64,000 nucleotides of DNA from Pseudomonas sp. ACN8 (GTDB taxonomy: Bacteria > Pseudomonadota > Gammaproteobacteria > Pseudomonadales > Pseudomonadaceae): positions 1 through 64,000 of the forward strand of contig NZ_MRCS01000017.1 of the NCBI RefSeq assembly GCF_002303925.1, given 5' to 3'. The notes beneath the pieces are model-generated. The model was not told the DNA's origin. It did no database searches and was given only the letters and a program-made list of their open reading frames with translations. Both the position numbers and the translations under genes were made by a program. Positions 1-10,056 of this stretch are shown one piece after another. Position 1 is the first letter of the stretch, and each line of letters starts with the position of its first letter.

Positions 1-670
1 ACAGCGGCTGGATCTTGTAAGCCGCCTGCAGCTTCTCGACATTCGGCATGTCGGCCGGATTGAACAACTGGGTGCGGATCAGCGTCAGTGCGAAGGGCGT
101 CGTGGAGCTGAACACCTTGTCGATGCCTGGCGGAGTCGCCCCCTTCCAGTCGGGGCCTGCGATCAGGTAGCTCCCGGCCGCGCTGGCCGTGGCCCGGCTG
201 CCGATATAGCCGTAGTTATAGGTGTTGCCGTCGATCAACTGCACCGAGTAGTAGCGCTTTTTGGAGACGGCCGGCACGGTGATCACCAGCGGCTCGGCGC
301 GCAGGTCGGCCCAGAGTATCGAGTACGGCGTGTCGCTGTTGGGCGTAATGACGGCCGTATCGGCAGGAGTAGAAACCCGATGCTCGTTGTACAGCTGGTT
401 GAAGGGGGCCTTGAACTGGCTGGACTTGGCGTCCACCGCGAATTCGTTCATCACCGCGTAGTTCATGACCAGCGGCAAACCGTAGATAAAGCCTTCCTCG
501 GCGATCGCCTTGGTCTGCTCCAGACTCGGCGCGGCCACGCCCTTGGCCACATCCGCCTTGTCGGCCTGCGCGATCGGATCGTTCTTGCCCGCACACCCCG
601 TGAAAAGCGTTGAACCCACGACGACGACCGCCGCAGCCATGGTCCAGCCCCTGTTAAACTTCCTGTTCAT
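1..670 (-). CDS. DUF1254 domain lipoprotein (3' end outside window)
   Basis: An open frame enters at the left edge and starts at ATG 670, preceded by GAGG at a good distance. The product opens with a basic, hydrophobic leader and a lipobox LFTGC (Cys about residue 26), so it should be an outer-membrane or periplasmic lipoprotein. The body carries the DUF1254 pattern (EGFIYGLPLVMNY, then TPNSDTPYS and a YYSVQLID strand). About 223 codons are present; family members often continue into a DUF1214 domain, which would lie outside. The family's function is unknown to me. Met11 is an alternative start without a better ribosome site. Confidence 0.85.
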   Translation of the reverse strand, partial: MNRKFNRGWTMAAAVVVVGSTLFTGCAGKNDPIAQADKADVAKGVAAPSLEQTKAIAEEGFIYGLPLVMNYAVMNEFAVDAKSSQFKAPFNQLYNEHRVSTPADTAVITPNSDTPYSILWADLRAEPLVITVPAVSKKRYYSVQLIDGNTYNYGYIGSRATASAAGSYLIAGPDWKGATPPGIDKVFSSTTPFALTLIRTQLFNPADMPNVEKLQAAYKIQPL

Positions 671-871
671 TTTCACCTCAATAGCCATGAGCGCATTGCT
701 GTCGTGAGTAATCATGTGGTCATGGCTTCGCTTATTGATATTTTTAATTCTTTAGCGTAATGCGGCTTGTACCTGGGCCTCTGTTGATGGACCCATTTTC
801 AAATACCGAGGCGTCTGCAAAACCCGAAGTGATTCGCACCGACCAGCGTTGCGCAGAAGCCCCAAGTAACC

Positions 872-1330
872 TTAACTGCCTTGCGGTACTACTCGGGCAT
901 CATTGCCAGAACCTTCGATGTAAACGTTCATGCCTTTACCCAAGGACGGATTGATCGGCTGAGTCACCGATACCAACACGCCGTTTCTTACTCGCACAAT
1001 GATCTGTTGCGCCTCTATCGGTTGGTCATACTTTTTCTTTTCTGCGTAATTACCGCCCGCAGCACCGGCGAGAGCACCGGCAACCATGGCGACATCGCGG
1101 CCGGTGCCATGACCAATCAAGCTGCCGACAGCGAGACCACCAAGGCCGCCGAGTACGGCACCGACGCCACTGTCGTGATTGGTCTGCATCTGCGCTAACG
1201 ATATCTGCTCGATCTTGCCTGAGCGAATCTCGGTTTCACCGGCACCGCCATCGGATGATCCTACGACGGAGCAGGCACTGACCAGTACAGTCATCAACGT
1301 GACCGTCAACTTGAACAGGATTGATTTCAT
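872..1330 (-). CDS. Glycine-zipper 2TM lipoprotein, SlyB-like
   Basis: 152 aa. A signal peptide ends in lipobox VSAC (Cys20). Residues about 54-95 form a glycine-zipper pair (GAVLGGLGGLAVGSLIGHG, then a second Gly/Ala-rich helix), as in the SlyB/PcpY outer-membrane lipoproteins. The C-terminal part is a small beta-rich domain (VRVRNGVLVSVTQP). SlyB-type proteins stabilise the outer membrane under stress; that role is family knowledge, not shown here. It stands alone, with gaps of about 200 bp on both sides that presumably hold its own promoter. Confidence 0.85.
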   Translation of the reverse strand: MKSILFKLTVTLMTVLVSACSVVGSSDGGAGETEIRSGKIEQISLAQMQTNHDSGVGAVLGGLGGLAVGSLIGHGTGRDVAMVAGALAGAAGGNYAEKKKYDQPIEAQQIIVRVRNGVLVSVTQPINPSLGKGMNVYIEGSGNDARVVPQGS

Positions 1331-1572
1331 TGCGGTATACCTCGTTATTGGTGTTTAGCTTGCGTAGTTGAATCGTTTCCATGGCACGAACCCACTGATC
1401 GTCCGGACATCGACAGATGCACAAGCGCTTAACGTAAGTACACTGGCCAGAGATGCAAAAAGTAACGGTCTTTGCAATCTAAAGAGTCGATCCGATGAAT
1501 AGGGGTACATGCCAGCAATCCTGTGCTTGAGCACTTTTGAACCGCCATGGCTATTGGCGATTCAAACGAGGC

Positions 1573-2250
1573 TTAACTGCGGATGAACGCCCAAAGATCG
1601 ACGTTCAACTTGTCGATTGCAGCCTTGAAGTCCTTGGCTGTGACCTGCTGGCTTTCATTTTCCAGTGTCGTGCCAAACACCTTGCGCACCATTCTGGCCA
1701 CGGTCTGGTTGGTATTCGCATCGATGAGCTCGGCCTCGATGAACAGGTTGGTGTCCTGGTCGCGGTGACCGGTGGCGGCCTGTGTCGCGCCGACAACGGC
1801 CGCAACGGGTACGACTTCATACCATTTCATGCCTTCGTTGGAGGCACTGACCCCGGTAATTGCCGCCCGCATGATCAGGGACCGAGAACCCGCCGGGGCG
1901 GATGAGATGTTGGACACCACACGGTATTTCTGACTCAACGTGGCCTGAGCCCTGCTGCTCATGTAGTTCTGAATGTCGGTCAGCGTCTGTTGATTGACTC
2001 GCTCATTAGGCTTTGGCGCCGGGTAGAACTCCAGTTTGTTGAACACCACGGTGTCGTAAGCATTCGAACTCCAGGACGGGCTGGTCCAGCGCATCACTGT
2101 TCCACCACTGGGTGTTTTGACTTCCTGCAAGTTGTTGTAGTTGTCCAGGAAGCCGGAATACTGGGTTTGCTCAGTGACTTTCGAGGTACAACCGCTCAAC
2201 AAGACGCCGGTCAGTGCAGCACCGATGAGCAGGTTTCGGGACAGATTCAT
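1573..2250 (-). CDS. DUF3313 family lipoprotein
   Basis: 225 aa from ATG 2250, chosen over an upstream in-frame start because AAGGAGT lies just ahead of it and the peptide then opens as a signal sequence with lipobox LSGC (Cys21). The rest matches the DUF3313 layout: a polar N-terminal region, a WSSNAYDTVVFNKLEFYP segment, then a domain with a hydrophobic stretch (VVPVAAVVGATQAATG) and a C-terminal helix ending LWAFIRS. The cellular role is unknown. The upstream FadL-type gene runs in the same direction, ending about 50 bp before this start, so the two may share a transcript. Confidence 0.8.
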   Translation of the reverse strand: MNLSRNLLIGAALTGVLLSGCTSKVTEQTQYSGFLDNYNNLQEVKTPSGGTVMRWTSPSWSSNAYDTVVFNKLEFYPAPKPNERVNQQTLTDIQNYMSSRAQATLSQKYRVVSNISSAPAGSRSLIMRAAITGVSASNEGMKWYEVVPVAAVVGATQAATGHRDQDTNLFIEAELIDANTNQTVARMVRKVFGTTLENESQQVTAKDFKAAIDKLNVDLWAFIRS

Positions 2251-2300
2251 AATGGTGTTTACTCCTTGGATGAAATCGTCGTTCTTTCGTTTACAAAACA

Positions 2301-3569
2301 TCAGAATCGCCAGGTCATGTTGCCGGCCAAGGCTTGAATCCAGGCATTGTCGAATTGACCGGAAAGTTGATCGCCCGACACGGATTTGGTCTGTTCCACC
2401 GGCATGTCGCCGAGCCAGACCATGGCCCAGCTGACGTTGATATCGGTGTCCTTGTTCAGCGCATAGGTGGCGCCTGTGGCAATGCGCCAGGATTCGTTCA
2501 TCGGCAGGATCACGCTACGGTGGCTGTCCGACACGGCGCTGCTGTCGTAGGCTACGCCGACGTTCCACAACCATTGCTCGGTGGCCTGGTACTGCGCGCC
2601 CAGCGAGAGGTGCCAGGTGTCCTTGAACCCGGCGTCGATGGTTGTCGATTGACCACCCAACGCGGTGGTATCGACGTCCACTCCAATCTCGCCGAACTCC
2701 GACCAATCCTGCCAGTTGGCCGAAGCGAGCAAGGCCCATTGCTTGTCCAGTTGCTGGAACAGGCTCAGGGTCACCGTCTGCGGCACTGTCGTGTCGATTT
2801 TGGTTTTGGTGTTGTTGACGCGCTCGAGCAGACGGCCGTCGCCTTTCACGTCCAGCCGGTCCTCGAAGTCCAGGTCGACCTGGCTGGTATAGGTCAGGCC
2901 GATGCGCGTGCCGGGTTGCGGGGCATAGATCACCCCGACGTTGGCGCCGTAGCCCCAGGCGCCATCCTTGTATTTGAACTGGCCATCCGCGCGGTCGGTG
3001 AAGCCGAAGGGGGAGCGGTCGATGGCGGTGTCTGCCTTCAATATGCCGTACATGGCCTTCACGCCTACGCCCACCGACCATTGCTCGTTGAAGCGATACG
3101 CCACGCTCGGCACCAGCGACAAACCGAGCAGGGTGGCGTTCTGCGCGAAGTAGCGGCCGGACCAGTCGTTGTCGTAATTGACCGCCAGCCCGAAGTCACC
3201 GTACTGGCCGAAACCGACGCTCCAGTGCTCGTCCAGTTCATGGCTGATGAAGAAACTGCCGCCGGGGATCGGATCGAGGGCATTGCCACTGCCGCTGCCC
3301 GGGGTGTTGGTGCCGGAGTCGCGGTCGAAGCTCAGGTCGCCATACAGGACCTGCAAGCCGGCGGTGATTTGCGTACCCGGCAGGTAGCTCATGCCCGCGG
3401 GGTTACTGGCGATGGTCGAGGGGCCTTGGGCTCGGGCGGCGGCCCCGGCGTTGGCGAGGCCGGCGTTATCGGTGCCGATTTCGTAGAGCATGATGCCGCC
3501 GGCCCAGGCTTGCTGGCAGCACAGGGCAAGTAGCGCAGAGGCAGGCAAGATCGCCGTTCTGATATTCAT
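2301..3569 (-). CDS. FadL/OmpP1-family outer-membrane transporter
   Basis: 422 aa with a cleavable signal peptide (cleavage near AWA-GG, residue 23). The mature N-terminus GGIMLYEIGTDNAGLANAGAAARAQ and the following STIASNPAGMSYLPGTQ are the FadL signature, forming the luminal hatch. The remainder alternates aromatic and polar residues as in a 14-strand barrel and ends in Phe, as outer-membrane barrels do. Family members pass long-chain fatty acids or aromatic hydrocarbons; the substrate cannot be told here. It is the likely first gene of a short unit with the DUF3313 lipoprotein. Confidence 0.88.
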   Translation of the reverse strand: MNIRTAILPASALLALCCQQAWAGGIMLYEIGTDNAGLANAGAAARAQGPSTIASNPAGMSYLPGTQITAGLQVLYGDLSFDRDSGTNTPGSGSGNALDPIPGGSFFISHELDEHWSVGFGQYGDFGLAVNYDNDWSGRYFAQNATLLGLSLVPSVAYRFNEQWSVGVGVKAMYGILKADTAIDRSPFGFTDRADGQFKYKDGAWGYGANVGVIYAPQPGTRIGLTYTSQVDLDFEDRLDVKGDGRLLERVNNTKTKIDTTVPQTVTLSLFQQLDKQWALLASANWQDWSEFGEIGVDVDTTALGGQSTTIDAGFKDTWHLSLGAQYQATEQWLWNVGVAYDSSAVSDSHRSVILPMNESWRIATGATYALNKDTDINVSWAMVWLGDMPVEQTKSVSGDQLSGQFDNAWIQALAGNMTWRF

Positions 3570-4491
3570 GAATCAACCTTGATAGATACCACTTCGGATT
3601 AAGTGGTCGATGGCGTCCCCCGGGGCATCAATAAACCCCCACGCGCAATCTCAACCCCAACTAACCATAGCCTAGAAAAGGCAACTCAAGGAGGTGCCGA
3701 ACAATTTATCGGTTCACGCGCGTCAATTTCAATCTGGCACTTTCAACCTGTAGGCCATGCTTTGCGTTCCGGGCTCGATTTTTGCACTTGCCTGGTTGAT
3801 TCGGGGAAGGACCGCCCACTTTTTATTTATATACTTTCGCTGCAGCAACCCATTTATCTGCAGGATTATATTTATTGATGAGTAATAACAAAGCGGCAAT
3901 ATTTTCAAGGTTCCGTTATACACACATTCCATTTGCCGTCGCCTGGCTCACTTCATCTAAAATTGCACACTTCGTCAACTTACAGATTGAACTGGAGCTT
4001 AGCACCGGCTGTGCTCGTCCCTATATAGCCATTATCAAATACATTGTCGACATTTCCTCACTTTCCATGAGGCGAGTCGACATTCCCAACTAATAGCTCC
4101 ATGTTCCCCGGGGCGAACCCGTCGTACACATGACCACTCAATGCCTACGATGACACTCCGTGGTTCTGACCGTCGATGCCGCTGGCGCATCAAGGATTGA
4201 GCCGGGAAAAATCGGCGTCCTCAATCTCACATTTTGTTACCGCATACCCCAATCGTGTGTAAAAACCGGCTTTGGTAACAGCTTCGCAGGCTACCTCCCC
4301 CTGCACGCACCTGCCTGCAAAGCCCATCCTAGAGCCCTTCACGCGTTTTCTCAAACACCCGATCCGTGAATTGGCCGGGTGATTGCATATGCTTGTCTGT
4401 ACAAGTATTTGCGTGTGCATAAGACACTATGCCAAGCAGTACATGCGCTCTTGCGTCACAAGCGCTTTCGATGGTCCCTGGGAATAAAATA
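3570..4491. other. Long intergenic region with no recognised gene
   Basis: About 920 bp between the FadL-type gene and the amino-acid binding protein. It is visibly more AT-rich than its surroundings, especially about 3810-4060. The short frames inside have no convincing ribosome site, signal peptide or domain. It should hold the divergent promoters of both flanking genes; I see no clear palindrome or repeat. Confidence 0.5.
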
Positions 4492-5274
4492 ATGAAAAAA
4501 GCATTTCTCACCCTTTCTGCATTAGCTTTGTGTGTAGCTGCCGGTTCTGCGCTGGCCAAGGAGTACAAGGAGTTGCGCTTTGGCGTCGACCCCTCTTATG
4601 CGCCCTTCGAATCCAAGGCCGCCGATGGCAGCCTGGTGGGCTTCGATATCGACCTGGGTAACGCGATCTGTGCAGAGCTGAAGGTCAAGTGCAAGTGGGT
4701 CGAAAGCGACTTCGACGGCATGATTCCCGGCCTCAAGGCCAACAAGTTCGACGGCGTGATCTCTTCCATGACCGCCACGCCAGCGCGCGAGAAAGTCATC
4801 GATTTCTCAAACGAGCTGTTCTCTGGCCCAACCGCGCTGGTATTCAAGAAAGGCGTGGCCATCGGCACCGATCTGGCCTCCCTCAAGGGCAAGAAAGTCG
4901 GCTACGAGCAGGGCACCATCCAGGAAGCCTACGCCAAGGCTGTGCTGGACAAGGCTGGGGTAGAGACCCAAGCCTACGCCAACCAGGACCAGGTGTACGC
5001 TGACCTGATCTCCGGACGCCTCGATGCCTCGATCCAGGACCTGCTGCAAGCCGAACTGGGTTTCCTGAAGTCGCCACCAGGCGCCGACTTCCAGGTCAGC
5101 GAGCCGATCGAAAGCCCCCTGCTGCCAGCCAAAACCGCCGTGGGTATCACCAAAGGCAACGCCGAGCTCCAGGCCTTGCTGAACAAAGGTATCCAGGCAC
5201 TGCACGACAATGGCACCTATGCGGCCGTCCAGCAGAAGCACTTTGGCGACCTGAATCTGTACAGCGGCAAATAA
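4492..5274 (+). CDS. Basic amino-acid ABC transporter, periplasmic binding protein (HisJ/ArgT-like)
   Basis: 260 aa from ATG 4492, chosen because it gives a standard 22-residue signal peptide (MKKAFLTLSALAL...ALA). The mature protein follows the SBP_bac_3 fold: LRFGVDPSYAPFES, then the family signature GFDIDLGNAICAEL, then SDFDGMIPGLKANKFD and ISSMTATPAREK. The best resemblance is to lysine/arginine/ornithine or histidine binders (HisJ, ArgT, AotJ). It heads a four-gene operon with two permeases and an ATPase. Unlike the aot operon of P. aeruginosa there is no argR behind it, so it is probably a paralogue; the ligand is not certain. Confidence 0.88.
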   Translation: MKKAFLTLSALALCVAAGSALAKEYKELRFGVDPSYAPFESKAADGSLVGFDIDLGNAICAELKVKCKWVESDFDGMIPGLKANKFDGVISSMTATPAREKVIDFSNELFSGPTALVFKKGVAIGTDLASLKGKKVGYEQGTIQEAYAKAVLDKAGVETQAYANQDQVYADLISGRLDASIQDLLQAELGFLKSPPGADFQVSEPIESPLLPAKTAVGITKGNAELQALLNKGIQALHDNGTYAAVQQKHFGDLNLYSGK

Positions 5275-5283
5275 TGACCCTGC

Positions 5284-5309
5284 GCCCATTTGCGGATGGG
5301 CACTTTTTT
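5284..5309 (+). terminator. Intra-operon hairpin after the binding protein
   Basis: GCCCAT (5284-5289), a six-base loop, then ATGGGC (5296-5301) followed closely by six T. It lies in the 55-bp gap between the binding-protein gene and the first permease. Such hairpins often make a partial terminator that keeps binding protein more abundant than permease. Confidence 0.6.
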
Positions 5310-5329
5310 GATCGATGTAGGGCTGCCCA

Positions 5330-6058
5330 ATGCTAGAAAACCTGTTGATGATCCTGGGGCTGTCAGGCTTCAGCCTCAAGGGCTTCGGCCCGCTGCTGCT
5401 GCAAGGCTCCTGGATGACTGTCAAATTATCCTTTCTGTGCTTGCTGGTGAGCGTTGGCCTGGGCCTGATCGGCGCCAGCGCCAAGCTTTCGAAATCGGCA
5501 CTGCTGCGCGTCCCTGCGCAGGCCTACACCACGCTGATCCGCGGGGTGCCGGACCTGGTGCTGATGCTGCTGATCTTCTACAGCCTGCAAACCTGGCTGA
5601 CCTCGTTTACCGATTTCATGGAATGGGAATACATCGAGATCAACCCGTTCAGTGCCGGGGTCATTACCCTGGGCTTCATCTACGGGGCTTATTTCACCGA
5701 AACCTTCCGTGGCGCCATCCTTGCCGTACCGCGAGGGCAGATGGAAGCGGCTACCGCCTACGGCCTGACCCGCGCTCAGCGCTTTCGCTTGGTGGTGTTC
5801 CCGCAAATGATGCGTTTTGCCCTGCCGGGTATCAGTAACAACTGGATGGTGATCCTCAAGGCCACGGCGCTGGTGTCGATCATTGGCCTGGCCGACCTGG
5901 TCAAGGTGGCCCAGGACGCGGGCAAGAGCTCCTATCAGCTGTTCTTCTTCCTGATTCTGGCCGCCTTGATTTATCTGGTGATAACCACCGTTTCGAACTA
6001 CGTCTTGCGCCGGATGGAAATCTTCTACGCCGCAGGTACCCGGGAGGCCGTGCGATGA
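5330..6058 (+). CDS. ABC transporter permease, HisQ-like
   Basis: 242 aa inner-membrane protein with about five hydrophobic segments. It holds the EAA loop of this family (GQMEAATAYGLTRAQRFRLVVFPQ), which docks on the ATPase, and the HisQ/GlnP pattern TLIRGVPDLVLMLLIFY. It follows the binding-protein gene after a hairpin and overlaps the next permease by 4 bp (ATGA), showing translational coupling. The pair should form the heterodimeric channel of a basic amino-acid importer. Confidence 0.9.
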   Translation: MLENLLMILGLSGFSLKGFGPLLLQGSWMTVKLSFLCLLVSVGLGLIGASAKLSKSALLRVPAQAYTTLIRGVPDLVLMLLIFYSLQTWLTSFTDFMEWEYIEINPFSAGVITLGFIYGAYFTETFRGAILAVPRGQMEAATAYGLTRAQRFRLVVFPQMMRFALPGISNNWMVILKATALVSIIGLADLVKVAQDAGKSSYQLFFFLILAALIYLVITTVSNYVLRRMEIFYAAGTREAVR

Positions 6059-6765
6059 TCGAACTTCTACAGGAGTACTGGAAACCTTTCCTGTTCCAGG
6101 ACGGCAATCACATCACCGGGCTGGCCATGACCCTCTGGCTGCTCAGCGCCTCGATCTTCTTCGGCTTCGTGATGTCGATCCCGCTGTCGATTGCCCGGGT
6201 CTCGGACAATGTCTGGGTGCGCTGGCCGGTGCAGTTCTACACCTACCTGTTTCGCGGAACGCCGCTCTATATCCAACTGCTGATCTGTTACACCGGCATT
6301 TACAGCCTGGCCGCGGTGCGTGCTCAGCCCGTGCTGGACGCGTTCTTTCGCGATGCGATGAACTGCACCATCCTGGCCTTCGCCCTGAACACCTGCGCCT
6401 ACACCACGGAGATCTTCGCCGGGGCAATCCGCAGCATGGCCCACGGTGAAGTCGAAGCGGCCAAGGCTTACGGACTGACCGGCTGGAAGCTGTATGCCTA
6501 CGTGATCATGCCGTCGGCCCTGCGTCGTTCGTTGCCGTACTACAGCAACGAAGTGATCCTGATGCTGCACTCGACCACCGTGGCCTTCACCGCGACCATC
6601 CCGGACATTCTGAAAGTCGCACGGGACGCCAACTCGGCGACCTTCCTGACCTTCCAGTCGTTCGGCATCGCCGCGTTGATCTACCTGGCAGTCACTTTCT
6701 CTCTGGTCGGCCTGTTCCGCCTGGCTGAACGCCGTTGGTTGTCTTTCCTCGGCCCGGCTCACTAA
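6055..6765 (+). CDS. ABC transporter permease, HisM-like
   Basis: 236 aa, polytopic, with the EAA loop GEVEAAKAYGLTGWKLYAYVIMPSALRR and the polar-amino-acid permease motif YLFRGTPLYIQLL. Its start overlaps the stop of the HisQ-like gene by 4 bp, so the two are made together. The residues NEVILMLHSTTVAFTATIPD match HisM/ArgM members. It is the second half of the membrane channel; the ATPase gene starts 16 bp downstream. Confidence 0.9.
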   Translation: MIELLQEYWKPFLFQDGNHITGLAMTLWLLSASIFFGFVMSIPLSIARVSDNVWVRWPVQFYTYLFRGTPLYIQLLICYTGIYSLAAVRAQPVLDAFFRDAMNCTILAFALNTCAYTTEIFAGAIRSMAHGEVEAAKAYGLTGWKLYAYVIMPSALRRSLPYYSNEVILMLHSTTVAFTATIPDILKVARDANSATFLTFQSFGIAALIYLAVTFSLVGLFRLAERRWLSFLGPAH

Positions 6766-6781
6766 TTCAGGATGCTTGCTC

Positions 6782-7546
6782 ATGTACAAACTGACCGTTG
6801 AAAACCTGCACAAAAGTTATGGCAACCATGAAGTCCTCAAGGGCGTTTCGCTGAACGCCAGGACCGGCGATGTGATCAGCCTGATTGGCGCCAGTGGTTC
6901 GGGCAAAAGCACCTTTCTGCGTTGCATCAACTTCCTGGAAACGCCCAATGACGGCGCCATGAGCCTGGACAACCAGCCGATTCAAATGGTCCATGACCGC
7001 CACGGCATGCGCGTGGCTGACGCCAATGAACTGCAACGCATCCGCACTCGCCTGGCCATGGTGTTCCAGCACTTCAACCTGTGGAGCCACATGACCGTAC
7101 TCGAGAACATCACCATGGCCCCACGCCGGGTGCTGGGCGTCAGCAAGAAGGACGCAGAGGATCGCGCCCGGCGCTACCTGGACAAGGTCGGTTTGCCGGC
7201 ACGGGTGGCCGATCAATACCCGGCGTTTCTCTCGGGTGGTCAACAGCAACGGGTCGCCATTGCCCGTGCCCTGAGCATGGAACCGGAGATCATGCTGTTC
7301 GATGAACCGACGTCGGCCCTGGACCCGGAACTGGTCGGCGAAGTACTCAAGGTGATCCAGGGGCTGGCCGAAGAAGGCCGCACCATGATCATGGTGACCC
7401 ACGAAATGAGCTTTGCGCGCAAAGTGTCGAACCAGGTGCTGTTCCTGCACCAGGGGCGGGTCGAAGAACAGGGTGCGCCCGAGGACGTATTGGGTAACCC
7501 GAAAAGCGAGCGTCTGCAGCAGTTCCTCAGCGGCAACCTGAAGTAA
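6782..7546 (+). CDS. ABC transporter ATP-binding protein, HisP-like
   Basis: 254 aa from ATG 6782 (CAGGA just upstream; a TTG two codons earlier is less likely). All ABC ATPase motifs are intact: Walker A GASGSGKST, the Q-loop VFQHFNLW, signature LSGGQQQR, Walker B IMLFDEPTSALDPE and the H-loop VTHE. The extra segment after Walker A with the polar insertion MVHDRHGMRVADANELQ is typical of HisP/AotP rather than GlnQ. It energises the importer formed by the three genes upstream and ends the operon at a terminator. Confidence 0.92.
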   Translation: MYKLTVENLHKSYGNHEVLKGVSLNARTGDVISLIGASGSGKSTFLRCINFLETPNDGAMSLDNQPIQMVHDRHGMRVADANELQRIRTRLAMVFQHFNLWSHMTVLENITMAPRRVLGVSKKDAEDRARRYLDKVGLPARVADQYPAFLSGGQQQRVAIARALSMEPEIMLFDEPTSALDPELVGEVLKVIQGLAEEGRTMIMVTHEMSFARKVSNQVLFLHQGRVEEQGAPEDVLGNPKSERLQQFLSGNLK

Positions 7547-7554
7547 CCAGGGGG

Positions 7555-7584
7555 CCTTCGAGCAACCGCAGGGTCGCTCGAAGG
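7555..7584. terminator. Bidirectional terminator between hisP-like and kup
   Basis: A perfect 9-bp inverted repeat, CCTTCGAGC (7555-7563) and GCTCGAAGG (7576-7584), sits between two convergent genes. It is positioned to end both transcripts, although no long T-run follows on either side. Confidence 0.6.
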
Positions 7585-7600
7585 CATACTCAATGACGCT

Positions 7601-9502
7601 TTACATCTCAACCTGTGTACCCAGCTCTATTACCCGATTCAATGGCAATTTGAAGTACTTCAGATTGCTATTGGCATTCTTCAGCAAAAACGCGAACAGG
7701 CTTTCTCGCCATCGGGCCATACCGATGCGCTTGGTCGGGATCACCGTTTCCCGGCTCAGGAAATAGGTGGTGCGCATCGGGCTGAAGTCCAGCTCGGCCA
7801 AGTGACAGAGACTCAACGCCAAGGGGACATCGGGCTCCTCTATAAAGCCAAAGTGCAGACTGACCCGGAAGAACCCTTCACCATAGGCTTCAACCTCGAA
7901 CCGCCGTTCAGCGCTAACGCGAGGGCTGTCTTCAGACACCACGGTGAGCAATACCACCTGCGCATGTAAAACCTGGTTGTGCAGCAAGTTGTGCAGCAGC
8001 GCATGCGGAACGGCATCGGCCCTGGCTGTCAGAAATACCGCCGTGCCTTGTACCCGATGAGGAGGCTGCGTACGGATGCTGCCGATGAACAGTGGTAGAG
8101 GCAGCGTGGTTTCATCCAGTCGTTCAACGATGATCTTGCGACCCCGTTTCCAGGTGGTCATCAAAATGAACAGGCCAATGCCGGCAATCACCGGGAACGC
8201 ACCACCCTGAAAGATCTTCGGAGCATTGGCCGCGAAGTAAAGGCTGTCTACCAGCAGAAAACCGAGCAGCATCGGAATGGCCAACCAGCGAGGGGTTTTC
8301 CATAGCAGCAGGACGACGGCCGAGGACAGGATGGTGGTGATCAGCATGGTGCCCGTCACCGCGACCCCATAAGCAGCGGCCAAAGCACTGGAAGACTCGA
8401 AACCAAGCACCAACAGCACAACACCGACCATCAACGCCCAGTTGACCGTGCCGATGTAGATTTGCCCCTGCTCCTGGCTGGAGGTGTGCTGGATAAACAT
8501 GCGAGGGACATACCCAAGCTGGATGGCCTGGTGGGTCAGGGAAAATGCGCCTGAGATCACGGCTTGAGAAGCGATGATGGTCGCCAGTGTGGAGAGTGCG
8601 ACCATCGGCAGCAGCGCCCAGCCCGGCGCGAGCAAATAAAATGGATTGCGCACCGCCTCCGGGCTCTCCAGGATCAAGGCTCCCTGGCCAAAATAATTGA
8701 GTAGAAGCCCTGGTAAAACCAGAATGAACCACGCGCGGGCAATGGGTTTGCGACCGAAGTGCCCCATGTCGGCATACAGTGCTTCGGCGCCCGTCAGCGC
8801 GAGTACCACTGCACCAAGGATGGCCACACCGACTCCCGGATGGGCGATAAAAAAATGCGCTCCCCAGTATGGATTGAGCGCTTGCAGTACTTCCGGTCGC
8901 TGGGAAATGCCATAGATCCCCAGCACACCCAGCACGACAAACCACAGCACCATCACTGGGCCGAACAGAATACCGATGCGAGCCGTGCCGTGTTTTTGTA
9001 TCAAGAACAGCGCCACCAGCACGATCAATGACAAAGGCACCACCCAGTGCTCTATTCCGTCAAACGCCAGCTCGAGCCCCTCAACCGCAGAGAGCACCGA
9101 GATAGCCGGGGTGATCATGCTGTCCCCGTAGAAAAGTGCCGCACCGAAGAGGCCAAGCAGAACGAGTACTTTACTCATAGCCGGATAGGGGGCTGCCGCC
9201 CGACGGGCCAATGCCGTCAGCGCCATGATCCCGCCTTCACCCTGGTTGTTGGCGCGCAGAATGAACAGCACGTACTTGATCGAGACCACCCAGATCAACG
9301 ACCAGAAGATCAACGACAGAATGCCCAGCACGCCATCGTGGTTGGCCTGGACACCGTAGTGACCGGCAAACACTTCCTTTAGGGTGTACAGGGGGCTGGT
9401 GCCGATATCTCCGTACACCACTCCGACAGCTGCGATGAGCAGTCCCACCGCTGAAGTTTTGCGATGGGGTTCTTCAATTGCATGGATCGCTGTTTCGCTC
9501 AC
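7601..9502 (-). CDS. kup: Low-affinity potassium transporter Kup
   Basis: 633 aa with a GTG start at 9502 that gives the usual short polar N-terminus. The KUP hallmark [19 protein letters not shown] stands at about residues 27-46, followed by some twelve membrane segments and the motif [19 protein letters not shown]. The C-terminal 150 residues are the soluble cytosolic domain. Length and order agree with E. coli Kup (TrkD), a K+/H+ symporter used at low pH or osmotic upshift. It is monocistronic and convergent with the amino-acid importer. Confidence 0.95.
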   Translation of the reverse strand: MSETAIHAIEEPHRKTSAVGLLIAAVGVVYGDIGTSPLYTLKEVFAGHYGVQANHDGVLGILSLIFWSLIWVVSIKYVLFILRANNQGEGGIMALTALARRAAAPYPAMSKVLVLLGLFGAALFYGDSMITPAISVLSAVEGLELAFDGIEHWVVPLSLIVLVALFLIQKHGTARIGILFGPVMVLWFVVLGVLGIYGISQRPEVLQALNPYWGAHFFIAHPGVGVAILGAVVLALTGAEALYADMGHFGRKPIARAWFILVLPGLLLNYFGQGALILESPEAVRNPFYLLAPGWALLPMVALSTLATIIASQAVISGAFSLTHQAIQLGYVPRMFIQHTSSQEQGQIYIGTVNWALMVGVVLLVLGFESSSALAAAYGVAVTGTMLITTILSSAVVLLLWKTPRWLAIPMLLGFLLVDSLYFAANAPKIFQGGAFPVIAGIGLFILMTTWKRGRKIIVERLDETTLPLPLFIGSIRTQPPHRVQGTAVFLTARADAVPHALLHNLLHNQVLHAQVVLLTVVSEDSPRVSAERRFEVEAYGEGFFRVSLHFGFIEEPDVPLALSLCHLAELDFSPMRTTYFLSRETVIPTKRIGMARWRESLFAFLLKNANSNLKYFKLPLNRVIELGTQVEM

Positions 9503-10056
9503 TTTCTACGTCTCGAGTATTGAGGGCCGAAAACGCATTCCGTGAGATTTCAAGGCCGGTGGACTTCAGTGAAACCGCCATCGACTTCAGATGAGCAGCA
9601 AATTGCACAGCCAAGTGCTCACTCTTTCCGAAGGGCCTGCGACAGCCCCACGCCACCTTCTACTCCCCTGCAAGCAGCGTCGAAAACCCTTAGGAAATTT
9701 GAGGGTAATAACGTAGAAATTGAGAGATATGAGGCATAAAAGCAATGTCGGTTTTGCCAGCCAGTATCGTTGCGAGTAACAAAAGCCACCGTAAAAAAAG
9801 CGTAAATTTAGAGCCTTTTTTGCATCCCAGGTTGAAGATATTTGTATTTTCAAAAAGCTATCTGCGGTTGCGCCAATCGCTAATCAAGTAATCCCGGAAA
9901 ACTTCGCTTGAGGGACGATGCGGCGCATAAAAGGCGAGCTCACGCTCGACCTCGTAGTTTGGTGGCGCACGCGTTTCCCTGTAGGAGCTGCCAGAGGCTG
10001 CTCCTACGGATATTTCGATATATGTGTTCCCCCCGGATTCCGTGAAGAACCTTATC
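9503..10056. other. Intergenic region between kup and the LysE-family gene
   Basis: About 550 bp. It should hold the kup promoter, since kup points left. An 88-codon minus-strand frame at 9587-9853 has no domain, signal or ribosome site and is probably chance. Near the right end is a REP-like palindrome, listed separately. I see nothing else. Confidence 0.5.
9981..10007. repeat. Single REP-like palindrome
   Basis: GTAGGAGC (9981-9988) and GCTCCTAC (10000-10007) form an 8-bp stem with an 11-base loop. The stem matches the head of the REP family found elsewhere in this window, but the usual CGAGC...GCTCG extension is missing, so it is a divergent single copy. Confidence 0.6.

Noticed and set aside
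2334..3533. 399-codon plus-strand open frame opposite the FadL-type gene
   Set aside because: Low-complexity Gly/Val/Ala sequence with no signal or domain; the opposite frame is a clear outer-membrane protein.
3875..4420. Several 60-90 codon frames in the long gap before the amino-acid importer
   Set aside because: They overlap on both strands and none has a ribosome site or sensible composition.
9587..9853. 88-codon minus-strand frame upstream of kup
   Set aside because: No ribosome site, no recognisable domain, and it lies in a promoter region.
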